A stretch of DNA of 64,000 nucleotides from Callaeas wilsoni (GCA_013398955.1 VWPU01002099.1:69913-133912), one strand, 5' to 3'. Shown: positions 25,901 to 38,471, numbered from the stretch's first letter. Program-made: numbers and translations. Notes: generated from the letters alone by a model not told the origin.

Positions 25901-26776
25901 AAACTCATTGATTTCCAGCACAGATCCAAAACATGGTCCCATAGCAAGTACTATGAAAATTTTAACTCTACTCCAGCCCAAACCAGCTCAGGATGTTTAT
26001 AGGTGATTTTTCTGTACAAAGGTGAAACCCTGAAAGATAAGTTATTTGATCTTAGACCTAGTTCATAAATAGAAACCTTGAGAAACACCTTGGTTTTAAG
26101 TGACATGAAATCATTAATTGTTGGTTCGAATTTTGTCAGCAGTTTAATATTGACTGACTAATTTGTAAGAGATTTTTCCATAAGTTACTTTTATAGGCAC
26201 TTAACTGAATTTTCCCAAATTTTTTAACATAAAGAGTATCACAAGTTTTGGGGGGTTGTAGGGGTTTTTTTAGTAATCGTAAAATAGGTAGGAGACCTAT
26301 GCCAGTCATAAAAAGCAGGAAGAAGATGAAAAGACACCCTCATGTTTTCTTCAATAGAATTGTATACTTTGATAACTGTTTCCAGTTGGCATTCTCAAAG
26401 GAAACTGTTTTTAGCAGTGAAGATGTAGCTATTTTATTAAGCAGTTCAGTTTACAGAATAAATTCCATAATCTCTACAGCATCTTATATATAAGGAGTCA
26501 TAAATTTCTTTCTGTACATGTCATTTTAATGTTGATTCCAGTAATAACACCAGATAAAAATCTTTCAGAGCTCTTGTGGTGTCCCACCTCGAAGGGGAAG
26601 GAAGCACTGAGGATTCATAGATGCTCACAGTTGAAAAAGAATGTCATTAGTCACAGGGTCTGCAAAAAGTTAGAGTTTTATTAGTAAATGATAGACACAG
26701 AATGGAAATTGGAATAAGTTATTCCTTTATTTCTGGTATAAACACACGGCAGTGGATTTTGAATAACGGGTAGGGT

Positions 26777-26824
26777 GAAAGAAGAGAGAGAGAGATTAAA
26801 GAGAGAAAGTGGGAGAGGGAAGGG
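26777..26824. repeat. GA-rich purine tract
   Basis: Nearly pure purine sequence with several GAGAGA runs; a simple repeat. Confidence 0.8.
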
Positions 26825-29310
26825 ACTAAAGCCAGCACTGGATTCTGGCAAAAATACTGAAATATACTGTAGGTAATTTTTGTCTGGTAAATCATATCCT
26901 GTGTTTGCTAATTACAGAAATATTCTGTATATGTGACTAGAATTTTCCATCATGGGGCATAGCAAGGTCAAACTTCTGCTGAAGCCCTGCATTTTCTTTT
27001 AAGTATCTGTTACAGTCATTTGACTGCTGCATGCACAGCACACAAATAAATAAGGAGAGCATCAAACAAAAGCTGGATAAGAGGTGATTGCTGACACTTG
27101 TGAACTAATGATAATGCACTTTTTTCCTGGTTTTCAGTGCAGCATACCTGCAATGACTAAAGTAGCAGATAATCCCCCTATCTTCTTGTAGAATCCCAAG
27201 GATCCCAATTATTGTCAGACAGCTACATTTTTAGCCCTACAAATAGCATCCACTGATTTCAATTTTTCCCTTTTAAAAGGGCTGAAAATAGTGACATCTC
27301 TTTTACACTTTTGTTGTCATTGCAAATCTATGTCTGCCCATACTACATCAATAGGATAGCTTTTCTAATTGGATCTATTTGTGGGAGGAAGAAGGATCAG
27401 TAGCAGAAAGAGACATAGAGATACATTTTCAGAGTTGAGCTAGGAAAAATATTGAAACTCAAGTTTCACCAGTATGACAGGAGTTCTGCATCTAATTTCC
27501 ATGAATATGGAAAAATAGAAAATCTTTCCTTATAAGAGCATATTTTTAGAAAGAGATGAACATTTAAGTAAATCAGATGCTGTAATTATTTTTTAACCAA
27601 AAAAAATTCTCAAAGCACCCACTAGAACATTTACCTAAATCTCTGAAAATGCACGAAATGTTTATGAAGAACAATGGAGAGACAGAGATACAGCCCATGA
27701 TGGGCAGCAGGGAGTGACCCAGGTGACCAGAGGCTGAGCTCTTCATAGCCTACAGGTCTCTCCACTCTCAATACCATGACAGTGAAAAGTGTAGTAACTT
27801 TGCTAGAAATACGGCTTCTATGCTGGCTTATTGCATCAGCCATTTTACAAATACTAATGTCTAAGTATACAAAATGTCTTTAACACCTCATCCTATTCTA
27901 ATGCAGTAGAATAAAATCAATGGCCTTTTCCTCACTTATGAATTCACATGACATACAGGTATTTGGTAAGGAACCATAGAAATTGTTCAGCTCATGACTC
28001 ACTGACTGTATTACTCAGGGATCTGGACTTCTGCCAATCCCTTAAAAAGAAGAGTGGTATGTCATTTTTTTGTCTAGCATCAGTACAGAAAGATATTGGT
28101 ACCAGAAGCTGTCAAAATAAAACCCCAAACCACTCCCTCCTTCCCCTCAAAAAAAAAAAAATACTATGGGGCAGGATGGTATATTTGTTAAAAGTATAGT
28201 TGACTTGAAATGGCTCATTGTTTTACCCCAGACATATCAAAAGGTTCAAGTTATTAAAAACCCAAACCTACCTTTTGACATTGTTTTGCTTAATGAAGTA
28301 AAAATTAACGGTTTGGAAATTATAGTTTTACATCAGGTTATGGGAGACAAAGATCCTATTTTCTGCTCAACATGAGGGATGGAGAATTCAAAGCTCATAC
28401 TTTTCACTGCCCAAGACTGTGTCTTGACCATTGGCTAAAAGAGGATGATCTCAAGGTCTGCTGTGAAAGCTAATCCATTCTGTAAAAGCTACAAGTTCAG
28501 TGGCAGCAGGAATAGCGCCCAAGTGGCCCAGCTTCTGAGCATGATATTTTTAACTCACAGCACCTCTCAGACTGCATAACACAAATTTTGACTACAAAAC
28601 TCCATAGTTTTTGGCCTATCATCTTAAAACGGGATTTTAATTAAGTCTTGTAAAGCTAAAGAAGAATAAATTTATTTGAGTTAAAATGTCTTCCCTTTTT
28701 TCACTAAAATACATAAACTAAAAATTTCAAAGCCTATCTATTGTCTACCATAGTACATAAAAACAAAATAATTTTCAAAATTTCTGTACAGTCCTTTTCA
28801 ACACATGGGGGGAGAGGAATGATGTTAATAACTTGTGAGTAACCTTTCTAGTTGCTGCTGCTATTTTCAAACAATAGATATTTTTGGTTCAGATGTTTGA
28901 AGCACAGAGGCTTTGTAAGGTCAGTCTGAACAAAGAGCTATTGCTTACTTGTAATAGCATTTCCATGACACTGTCATTTAGTTCTCCTAAGTGACTTCAC
29001 ACAGGGGGATATGTTAAAATTCTTGTCTCACTGTCTTTAGTTCTGCTTCATGCTAAATGAATCTTGCACTGCGGCATTCCTGCCAGTAGCACTTTTTAAA
29101 ACATCTTTAAACTTATGAGATAAAGTCTGGCTGCTGTCGTGGTGCTCCCTGAATTTCTGTTTCAGATCAGAAGCTTCTGAATCAGCAAAACGTTTTATAT
29201 CTAATTACTGGAGTCGAGTTTCAGGGTAATATCTATATTCCCTTTCACAGAATTATATTTGTTGCTTTGATTTTTGCAGCTTGTACCTTCTATTAAGGAT
29301 GTAGATTATG

Positions 29311-29602
29311 GGGACAAACTCATTAGGGTCTGTTGCAAAAGGACAAAGAAGTAATGGTTATAAAGTGAAGGAGAGTCTATTTATATTACATACAAGAAAA
29401 GTTTTTTCACAATGAGGGTGGTGGTGAAAACTGGAGCAGGTTGCCCAGATAGGTGGTAAATGTCCCATTACTAGAAACATAAGGTCAAGCTGGATAGGGC
29501 TCTGAGCAACCTGATCTAGTCAAAACTGTCTCTCCCTGCTCACTGCAAGAAGTTGGAAGCAGATGACCTTGGAAAAGGGTGGTAAGTAACAGCATTATGA
29601 CC
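29311..29602 (+). mobile_element. CR1 3' tail (plus strand), displaced
   Basis: This segment has the order of the CR1 ORF2 end and 3' tail in sense orientation. It runs through GGACAAAGAAGTAATGG, TTTTTTCACAATGAGGGTGG, GGAGCAGGTTGCCCAGA and AAGCTGGATAGGGCTCTGAG to AGATGACCTTGG. The final repeat-like terminus is degraded. It lies upstream of a CR1 reverse-transcriptase piece in the same orientation, which reverses the normal order. Confidence 0.82.
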
Positions 29603-29689
29603 CTGGCTGGGTACAGAGGCTGCCGAGAGAGGGACAGTGAGAACTGGGGTTTAGCAGTTCTTTCCAAAGCTGTTTTCCAGTATACCTAC

Positions 29690-30948
29690 ATAAGTTCATA
29701 GGCCCAAATGGGATGCATCCACATGTGCTGAAGGAGCTGGCAGATGTCATCGCAAGGCCATTTTTTTATAATCTTATTGATTATGTTGACTGGAAGAAAT
29801 ATCTAAAGACTGGAGGAAAGCCAGTTGTTGTCCTGTTGTTAAGGAGGGCAAGAAGGACAATTAAGGGAACTACAGGCCAGACAATCTCACCTAAGTCACT
29901 GGAAAGGTGATGGAGATGCTAATCCTGGAAAATGTTTCTAGGTATACGAAGGAAAAAAAGGTCATCAGGACTAGTCAGCAGGGCTTCTCCAAGGGGAAAT
30001 CATGCTTTACTAACTTTATTAACTTCTGTAATGAAATGACTGGGTTTGTAGATGAGGAGAGAGGAGTAGATATGGGCTATCTGGATCTCAGAAAGGTCTC
30101 CCATAAGATGCTCACAGACAAGCTGTTGGAGTATGGACTGGACGAGTAGACAGGGAGGTGGATGAAAATGGCCAGGCCCAGAGGGTGGTGATCAGAGGCA
30201 TGAACTCTTGTGAGAGGTCAGTACCTGCCAGTGTACTCTTGTATCCCAGGGGTCAGTACTGGGTCCAGTTCCTTTGAACATCTTCATTAATTATGTAGGT
30301 GCCTGGGTAGCAATTTTGCTCATATTATAAAATTAGGAGGGGTGGATGATACACCATAACCGTCATGCTGCCATCCAAAGGGCTGGAATAGGATGGAGAA
30401 ACAGGCTGACAGGAACTTTATGAAGTTCAACAAGGGGAATTGCCAAGTCCTGCACACACAGAGGAACAGCCCCAGGCACCAGTATGTGCTGGAGCCACCC
30501 AGTTGGAAAGCAGCTTGGCAGAAAAAGACCTGGGTGTTCTAGTGGACACCAAGCTGAACGTGAGCCATCAATGTGCCTTTACAGTAAATAAGGCCAGTGT
30601 TATCCTGGGCTGCATTAAAAGCAGTGTACCTAGCAGGCTGAGGGGGGTGATTCTTTCCCTTTACTCAGCCCTGTCAAAGCCATACTTGGAGTACTGTGTC
30701 CAGTTCTGGGCTCTGGACATACTGGAAAGAGTCCAGGGACACCAAGTTAATTAAGGGACTGGAGCACCTCACCTATGAAGGAAGGCTGACAGAGCTGGGA
30801 TAATTTAGCCTACAGAAAACAAGGATCAGGAGGGGTCTTACTAGTGAATACAGATACCTAAAACGAGGTTGCAAAGAAGATGGAGCCAGGCTCCTCTCAG
30901 TGAAGCCCAGTGACAGGACCACAGGCAATGGGCACAAACCGAATTACA
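29690..30948 (+). mobile_element. CR1 LINE body: reverse transcriptase region, 3' tail missing
   Basis: About 1.25 kb of CR1 ORF2 in sense orientation. It starts in the reverse-transcriptase N-terminal blocks (GGGATGCATCCACATGTGCT) and runs through the palm to the C-terminal block encoding KPYLEYCVQFWA. It stops near GGGCACAAACCGAATTACAG at 30948. The 3' untranslated tail is absent downstream, which is unusual because LINE copies are normally truncated at the 5' end. Multiple frameshifts and stops are present. Confidence 0.92.
29713..30945 (+). pseudogene. Dead CR1 reverse transcriptase (ORF2 fragment)
   Basis: The reading frame is broken into pieces at 29713-29910, 29907-30149 and 30440-30754 with frameshifts between them. 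The first piece gives HPHVLKELADVIARP. The second gives KVIRTSQQGFSKGKSCFTN and GYLDLRKVSHKML, corresponding to palm motifs. The third gives EKDLGVLVDTKLN and LEYCVQFWA. The F-A-D-D catalytic box falls at about 30315-30326 and now reads F-A-H-I, so both catalytic aspartates are lost. The intact protein would copy CR1 RNA into DNA at a nicked target; this copy cannot. Confidence 0.88.
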
Positions 30949-33320
30949 GTCTGGGGAATTTTCAGCCAAGTCAATGGAAAGAAGGAGAATCAAGAAGAAT
31001 TATTTCTCATTATACTTTATTTAATTGCTTATTTGATTCCCTTTGGGCACAGGGGAAGGAAAAAGATAAGCAGTTTACTTTAATCAAGTGAATTACCTTT
31101 AAAGTCTGAAATTATCAGATTACTTCCCTAATGATTAAGGCAAAACTATTGTCACTATCACTACTAATAGGTTTTAAACTGTTCTTGAATATGTTTCTAA
31201 ACTAAATGTAGGACTGATGCTTGAACTCCAGGGTTTATCCCAGCACAATTTACAAGTGGTTGTTGTCTCACCCATGTTAGATCTATGACTGGCTTTTACC
31301 TCAGCTGCATCAGTGGTAATCAGATTTCTCTTTAAAAGAGTGGTATGTATGAGATTTACATTAAATCTTTATTTTCTTTGCTGCTCTGCTCCAATGTAAA
31401 ATCAAACCGTGAGAACAGAGAATGAAACACGGAGGCCCAAAGTTGGGCTAAACATGCTACCACAGAAGAAAACAGGACCTCTCTTAATTATACAAGGACC
31501 TGTCTTAGGTAGAGGACACCTCAGAAAGAAACACAGTGAAACAAACAAAAGAAAGTGCCTAGAAAAGCTCACTGAAGAGGCCTTTACAGCCTCTAAGCAA
31601 AACGTGCTTCTCGCTGCAGAAGTCACAACCACAATAATAGTGGGCAATTCAAACAGAACTGAGGTAAACCTTGGTAAACCCATGAATTGCTTACAGGAAT
31701 GGCTGTCCCATCTGTGCTTCCACAAGCCCCTTTGCTGAAGGACTGACGATTCAAATCTGCAACCTTAGTATCAAGAGGGAGGAGAACCAACAGGTTTATA
31801 TGCACAAAAGGAATTTTAAATCATCCCAGTTTGATCAAGTCACAAACATTTATGCCTTCTTAATCTGAACTGATAAAGAAGTCCCTCTTTATCTTACCAC
31901 CAATCAAGGCAACAAATATTTTTCTATTTATTTTTCATTAATAATTTCAAATTGATTATTTATGTTATTTTCTTCTTTGTCAGGGTCACATGCCAACTAT
32001 TTTTTTTTACACAGCTTTAATGATGGCTTCTAAGAAACTGTCTGCCTGCAATTCAAAAGCTCAAGAGGTGCTACGCTTTCAAACAAAGTATCATTATAAT
32101 TAGTGATTAGAGATTCTTAAAAACAAATGTAATAGAGATCAAATTAGAACATTTAGGAAAACCTCATTTACCGACCAGTGTAAGTTCAATCAGAATAACC
32201 ATGATTCATGTTATAGCTGACTTAATATACAAGACAGTGTATTTAAAATAAAAAAATGCCAGGTTTCAGCCAAGCTTCTAAATTCACCAAAGTAAACAGC
32301 TTACCTATGTGCATCTAGAGAAACAAAAGTTGAAGGGTTTAAAATATCTTCATTTGATCTGTACAATCTCAGTGATTCTAGAAAAGGATGGACCCCTCTT
32401 AAGTCTCATACAGACCTTGACTACAAACAGTGTTTGGACAGGATCTTTAAAATTTCTTAAAGGAATAGAAATAATATCAAAAGACTTTTAGCCAAAGTTT
32501 CAAATGGATGCATTTTATTTCCTATGATACCCCTAGATAAATGGCATGATTTTAATTTTTGTTTCTTGGTACTTAAATTCTGGGGAGTTTATTATTAGAA
32601 AGGTACTTAAAGCTGAAATCTTTAATATGTTCATTTCCTGTAGCATAAGGCTTCAAATACTAATGCTTTATAAATAATTTTCACACCAACAAAAGGTTTT
32701 TTCCCATTTCTCTCGAGATTAATTTTTCCTCTTCTAGCTCAGCATCCTTAACCACTTTACGGCTCTTCCCCAATCTCGTATGCTCACCAGACATCAGTAT
32801 TAGTGGGAATGTTTTCCTGTCTCTTAAGTCTTTAAGTCTTCTTGTCTATTAATGCACCAAGCTATTGTGGTTGTGTACAAAATAAGTCCACAAAGGAGCT
32901 TTCAGTGCCGTGCCAAAAGGAAAAAATTTCTCTAAGAGGACAGTTTAGGGCCTGTCCACTAGTAAATTTTATTCCTCTCACCACATTCTTACTTCTTTAA
33001 AACTCTTTATATCTCCTACTACTCAAAGGAGATCATTCAGGCTATTATCCAACGTCCTGCATTGTTCTTGATGATACAAACAGGAAACTACACCTAATCT
33101 CAACACCTTAAAATCCTTTTCCAATAGATCCTATAAGTCTAAATCCAATATGCTATGTTTTCAGTAATAAATATCAACAAAATTATGACATAATGACATC
33201 TCTCATACAAGAAATAATCAGGATTTGAATTTTCCATCTTCATGTCACATTTCACCAGTGTCTAAAAACTAATACAATAACAGCTGCAGGCTTACCTGGC
33301 TTGCAACTTTTGTTTTTCAG
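30949..33320. other. Unique AT-rich non-coding stretch
   Basis: No recognisable gene. One open segment at about 31385-31738 is listed separately. The remainder is AT-rich with T-runs. Confidence 0.45.
31388..31738 (+). other. Open segment with donor-like site, unidentified
   Basis: About 110 codons are open on the plus strand, preceded by a pyrimidine-rich run (TTTATTTTCTTTGCTGCTCT) and several AGs. A donor-like ACTGAG|GTAAAC falls at 31662/31663 in phase 0. If unspliced, the frame ends at a TGA at 31736. The peptide has KKTGPLLIIQGPVLGRGHL and TEEAFTASKQNVLLAAE. I recognise no domain. An opposite-strand open frame of similar length covers the same bases, which lowers the weight of this one. 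Confidence 0.2.
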
Positions 33321-33501
33321 ACAGTACGAAGGACTACAAGCACTGTTAATACGAAAAATACAAAATTCAAAGAAAACACTTCCAATCCAAATCCCATTGG
33401 TCTGTTCCAGCTACTGCAGGGAAGATATACTCTCATGGTTACTGATGATGTGGATAGCAAAGAAATTCAGTTTTACATATTCTTTCTCACATCTGGCATC
33501 A
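33321..33501 (+). other. Exon-like segment with consensus acceptor and donor
   Basis: A pyrimidine-rich acceptor (CAACTTTTGTTTTTCAG) ends at 33320 and a consensus donor (CATCA|GTAAGT) follows 33501. The 181-nt interval has one frame that is open throughout starting at its first base (60 codons plus one base). The peptide contains NPIGLFQLLQGRYTLMVTDD followed by VDSKEIQFYIFFLTSG, with protein-like alternation of charged and hydrophobic residues. I do not recognise the family. A second plus-strand frame is also open across the segment, and an antisense exon-like signal overlaps its start. I rate it as one of the two best exon candidates, not as proven. Confidence 0.3.
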
Positions 33502-35464
33502 GTAAGTGTGATTTCGTATTTGGTTTTTCATGTGATTTGTATGATTATCTTTTTCTTCTAGATAAGAAACACGAATCTTGGATCAATTAGAAGTATTGTC
33601 ACAATATAACAAAGGATGGAAGGCTTGACCCACCCAGCAGTTACCATTTCCCTAAATAATACAGAGAAATACCAGTACTGTAGAGAAAGCTGAAGTTTTC
33701 ATGAACAAAGAGGCACCAAGTGCAAGGTCTCATGCCTTCTGAAGGGGAAAATTCTCAGGAAGGGAATCCACAGAGCAGCTCCAAGAAACTCCTTTAATGA
33801 AGGTGACTTTGAAACCTTTGTTGCTGTATTCTCCTGACTATTTGCTCTGCCAGAATGTTTATGCAATAAATACTTATGACTCTCTGATATCTCTATGGGT
33901 TTCTTACAGCATACAGAAGCCGTATTTTACTACCTTTCTGTGCAGAACCACTACTATTTATGAATCTCTATTCAAATAAGAGATGTATTTTTTTTATTTT
34001 GCATGACTAAGCTACGAATCAAATGAGATTCTAGTAATAAAAAATTGGAAATGTCTAGTAATTTCTATTGGCTTTAACCTCAGCATGATCTATCTTACCT
34101 ACCTGTGTTTACAATCCTTTGTTTGACCACCTACTTGATTTCACTGATTTCCTAAATTATGCAGTTAAAAAAAAAAAAATCTATTATGTAGCTAATTCTA
34201 CCTGTAGTCTTTTTTTACGTCCTTTAACCTTGAAACTCCAAAGACTTCAAGAGAATAAAAAATTCACACAGAAAGTGAATTTTGAAGGAAATATCCGAAA
34301 CTGGCCAAAAGAGAGAGGTGATTTCCAGTTCTCGAATGAAGAGGTGGTGAAGGCTGCAGAAAGCAAAGAGCCCAGTAAAAACAATTTCAGGATAAAATAT
34401 TATTTCAGGTTTGTTTGTACTAGAAATACTGGTTTAGAGATAACTTTGCAATAATCTATCACATTTTTATTTCTCTGACGTATACCTCAAAAGTATTCCT
34501 AATTTTTCATAGACATTGAACAGTTCTCAACAAGAACCAATCAAAATACTCTTTTGAATCATCACAAAACTCTGCCTTCAGGAGCTCTGCTGCATTCTGT
34601 CTGGCATATGATCACAAAGTGGAGAAATAAGAGTAATGTACAAACGCCCAATAAAACCTAAATATCATTCATATCCACTGTCTCTCACTTGGCCTAAGAA
34701 GCAAATAAGACTCTCTGAACATCATCTGGAGACTAATTTATAGCTATCAGCACTTTGCTTTTGGTCGACAAATGCTTGATATTTGTTGATATGACACCAT
34801 TAAAATATTATAGCATGTCTATACTTTAAATTCACAAATCCCAAAGAGCTTGCCATTATGCTCAGACAGAAGTCATTAACACACTAACAAGGCAGCAAGA
34901 ATACTACAGGGAAAATAAAATTTGACTTTGTTAACAGCTTCATAAAGTACATCAAAGTACAGATGGAATGGCTGTTCCTGTCATTGTATTTACATGGCCC
35001 CATTTATTACTCTTTTCATAGCCTTTTCTACAGTATTTTGTATTTAGTTCTTAGCTTAAATCAGAGATCAGCAAGCAAGGTACACCATGAATTCATAAAT
35101 TTATCTCTCTTGTGATACAAGAATGATATTGCAGAAAGTCTGCCTGGGTTGGAGTTATGATTCTTCACAGCAGCTTGTACAGGGCTATGCTTTGCATCTG
35201 CAGCTGCAGAAGTGCTGGTACTACACCCGCGTTTTGCCTGTTGTGGAGCAGTGCTCACGCACCATCAGGGCTCTCCCTGCAGCTCCACACCACCCAAATC
35301 CAGGAGGCTGGGAGTCTATCTCTACTGTCTATGTTTGCCGCTGTTGGGATGATGTTACTTTGACTTTGGTGTGAGGAATTTTTTGTTGTTGCTGCAAGAA
35401 AAATTCATGAAAAGTATGTAATGAACTTAAGTATTCTTGATGATTCATAAATGTGCATTTCTAA
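33502..35464. other. Unique AT-rich non-coding stretch
   Basis: I see no gene. A 13-A run lies near 34167-34180, inside a lysine-coding open frame of no recognisable family. Confidence 0.45.
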
Positions 35465-35954
35465 GAGATGGGGGGTGGAATGGACTGGATACAGGTGAGC
35501 TGGGGGCACCTCTGGGAAACCATATTTAAAAAAAGGCACAGGAGGTGTGGGAGAGAGGAGGGAGGAAAAATGTGGGAGAAACAACTCTGCAGATACCAAG
35601 GTCAGTGAAGAAGTAGGAGGAGGTGCTGGAGGTTCAGAAGCAGAAATTCCCCTCCAGCCTGTGGTGAGACCACATGGATCTATCCTGAAGGACTGCAGCC
35701 TGTGCGAAAGACCCACACAAGAACAGTTAATGAAGAACTAGATACCCTAGGAGGGACTCCATCCTGAAGAAGGGGAAAATTTTCCCGAAATCAAGACTGT
35801 TTTGCCCATGATGGTAACTGGTAAGGGATCTTCCCATCTTAATCTCAACCCACAAGCTTTTCCATCTTATTTTCTTCCTCTGTGCAATTGAGGAGGGGGA
35901 ATGAGAGAGAGGCCGGGTGGGTATCTGACAGCAAGCCAAGGTCAGCCCAACACA
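35465..35954 (+). mobile_element. Solo LTR of an endogenous retrovirus (avian type)
   Basis: The segment resembles a repeated avian LTR that I know as a pattern and cannot name with certainty. It has a TATA-like ATATTTAAA (35522-35530), then GAAACAACTCTGCAGATACC, then GGACTGCAGCCTGTGCGAAA. Next comes the U5-like block AGACTGTTTTGCCCATGATG and TCTCAACCCACAAGC, and it ends GGTCAGCCCAACACA. No gag, pol or env sequence adjoins it, so it is a solo LTR. The stretch where I would expect an AATAAA poly(A) signal (about 35735-35790) is missing or rewritten. The 5' boundary is approximate. Confidence 0.72.
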
Positions 35955-36814
35955 GCTTGTTCAGGATATGGGCTTCTCAATCCCAAATGTTCACTGTGGC
36001 ATTAGTCCATATATCCTGTGTGCATATTACCTCCCTAAGTACAGCTACGAGAAATGTAACAGCAAGAAATTTTTGCCATTCCACATTTATTTCCCACTCA
36101 CAGCTTGAATAATAATTTCACTCTGCCATGAACATAGTTTCAAAGGTCTAAATGTCACCAGTAGAGCCTCTTCCTTACAAATAGTGATATTGAATTTCTG
36201 TGTCTTTCACTTCATCCGTCAGTAGAAAGTAATATTTTGTCAGTAATTCAAGCAATTCTAATTGACAAAATCTGTGCTCTTAATGTGTGTCAGTCACGCA
36301 TCATAATTGTAAAATCAGTTTTCACCAGAACCATCAGTATAATGTAATGAATAATATGGCAGAAAGACAGCATAAGACACAGAAGGAAATTAAGTGGTAA
36401 AAGTGAGGAAAATTTTGAGATTCCCAGCTTACTGAAAGACAAGTAAAAGTTTAGTACCATATCAGTTATGGAAATATTTGGGCATATAAAGCATATATTG
36501 CCACTCTGTTTTTTACTTAGACAAATATCTCTCAAAGAGGAAAATTAAAAAGAGAAAAAAATTACTGAAATTAGTATTGTATTTCTAGCCTGTCCATGTT
36601 ATATTATCATAGTATATGATGCACTACATGTCATTTATATTCTAACCTATAATTTATAATAACAACACAGAAGTAAGCTTACACAGTGCAATAAGTATGG
36701 CTAAGAGTGATCATTACCTTATTGTACAAAATGTATTTAGTGATAAGAAGGTTCTGGGAAAGTGCCAAGCATATGCAAAATTTCTCAATGTGTTTCATGT
36801 TGCTTTATGTGCAG

Positions 36815-36906
36815 AAAAAGTCACTGACATATGTCACCAAAATGTGTTGCTCCCAGATCAAGCCATTATGTGTATGCACCTCATATCCAAAGATATTTGT
36901 ACTCAG
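36815..36906 (+). other. Weak exon-like segment
   Basis: An acceptor-like TTGCTTTATGTGCAG ends at 36814 and a good donor (ACTCAG|GTAAAT) follows 36906. The 92-nt interval is open in two frames. The one matching the outgoing phase of 33321-33501 reads VTDICHQNVLLPDQAIM and ends in phase 0. No family is recognised. Confidence 0.15.
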
Positions 36907-37731
36907 GTAAATTTATGGCAAGTTTAAATAGTTTTATAATATAACTTCACCTTTAAATTGAAAAGTATCTCGAAACAGATGTGAGGAACATGCATTACAT
37001 ATCAACTTGAGAGTTTAAAAAAGATGAAAAAAATCATCTTTACGGTATTACAATAGCAATTTTCTTTCAGTGAGTTAATAAGTCTTCCAAATACTTGTTA
37101 GTATACTCTAAACTGGGGCCTTAGTAAATGAAAATAATGGAAGTTAGAATGGGATTTTGCATCTCTACAGTATTGCCCTAGGGCTAATCCTAAATCTTAT
37201 AACTGCTTAAAATACTGTATGTGGTTTTAATAGAAAATAGCCACTTAACTCACTTTAATAGCTGACAGCTCAAAAAGGTTCTTGCTTATCTCCTGAAAAA
37301 TTGAAACAGTGACAGTATATGGAAGCCTCCTTTTCTATATCTCCTAGGTGACACTTAATATGAATTCAATTCAGATAAAATCCTTGTTGTCACTCAAACA
37401 GGAAAAGCAAAAAAAAGTACCGACATGCCTATACCCAGTAAAGAAATACTAAAGCCTCCACAGAAATCAGTAAGTAAGCTTCTTTATATTCCTAAAAGTT
37501 ATGGTAAAAGCAAAAAAACCAAGCAAAACCAAACACACACAAAAAACCCCCTCAAAACCTAATACTAATATACTACATAAAATAGAAACTATATATTCAG
37601 GTGAACATTTTGGCTTGTATTATTTATTACTGCCTGAAGAGTATTGCCTGGAAAATCCCTGATCGGACAATATATTCTTTACTGCAGACAGATCTGGCAG
37701 TTTATGACCATGCTTTACTGAGTTTCTTCTT

Positions 37732-37755
37732 TTTTAAGACCTCTTTTAAGACCTC
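37732..37755. repeat. 12-bp tandem duplication
   Basis: TTTTAAGACCTC occurs twice back to back. It is a small slippage or insertion duplication. Confidence 0.9.
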
Positions 37756-38449
37756 TTCCTTTTTTAAATAGGAACAGTTCTTTTGCATGCCTCAGTTTGC
37801 ACTGTATTTGTCTGAAGATAACAAAATATGGGAAATGTACCTTTATATGTCTTTCAGTCTCACCTTAGAAATTATAGTGACGAACTTTCACAAACAATAA
37901 TGCAGAATTTCATCCGACTGACTTATTATCTGGTTGCATATTTTATTATATATGCATCTATTTTACATCTGCTTAAGTAGGTCTTCAAAAGAGTTATTCT
38001 CTGCCTTCACAATTCAAGATAAGTCATTAAAATACAGTGCATATTATTAACCTGTATAGAGCAAAACTACTAACCTAGAAAACACTTCTCTTTTGCTATT
38101 CACTTTGACATTTGACATCGCATTTTGATCTCAGATGTGGAACGTTACTGTAACCCTATCCCATTTTATTCTCCTCACTCCTTCTTTAAAACCAAACCTA
38201 AAAGTACAATACTTTGTCAAGAAGGACATCAGGACTACTTCTACATGAACTCTAACAACTGGTATATTTATGATATTTTACTTGTTTAAAAACTGAAGGA
38301 ACACCAAAACCCAGAATCTTTCATCACTGCTTGAGGAAATCTGTCCTCTACTCTCCTTCCCTGCAATATCTTCTTTTATTCTGTCATTATTTCCCACAGA
38401 GAAGTTATTACACAAAGATATTTGTATAGCTACTAGTAAGTTCATTTTC

Positions 38450-38471
38450 AAAAAAAAAAAAAAAAAAAAAA
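38450..38471. repeat. 22-base A homopolymer
   Basis: An uninterrupted run of 22 A, likely variable in length. No retrogene body with target-site duplications is visible around it. Confidence 0.95.

Larger units (their letters stand above)
21607..29310. other. Unique non-coding stretch
   Basis: About 7.7 kb without a recognisable gene or transposon. It contains a perfect palindrome (22952-22973), a GA-rich tract (26777-26824) and a 13-A run near 28149. Open frames such as 23989-24255 and 24140-24430 overlap in different frames, with no motif or splice support. Confidence 0.45.

Noticed and set aside
31402..31738. Opposite-strand pair of about 107-codon open frames
   Set aside because: Long frames on both strands of the same bases point to composition. 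The plus-strand frame is listed only as a low-confidence candidate, and the minus frame has no splice support.
33298..33344. Antisense exon-like signal (good acceptor and CAG|GTAAGC donor) overlapping the plus-strand candidate at 33321
   Set aside because: It is only 47 nt and the peptide is uninformative. It is kept as a warning that splice-like pairs occur by chance in this T-rich sequence.
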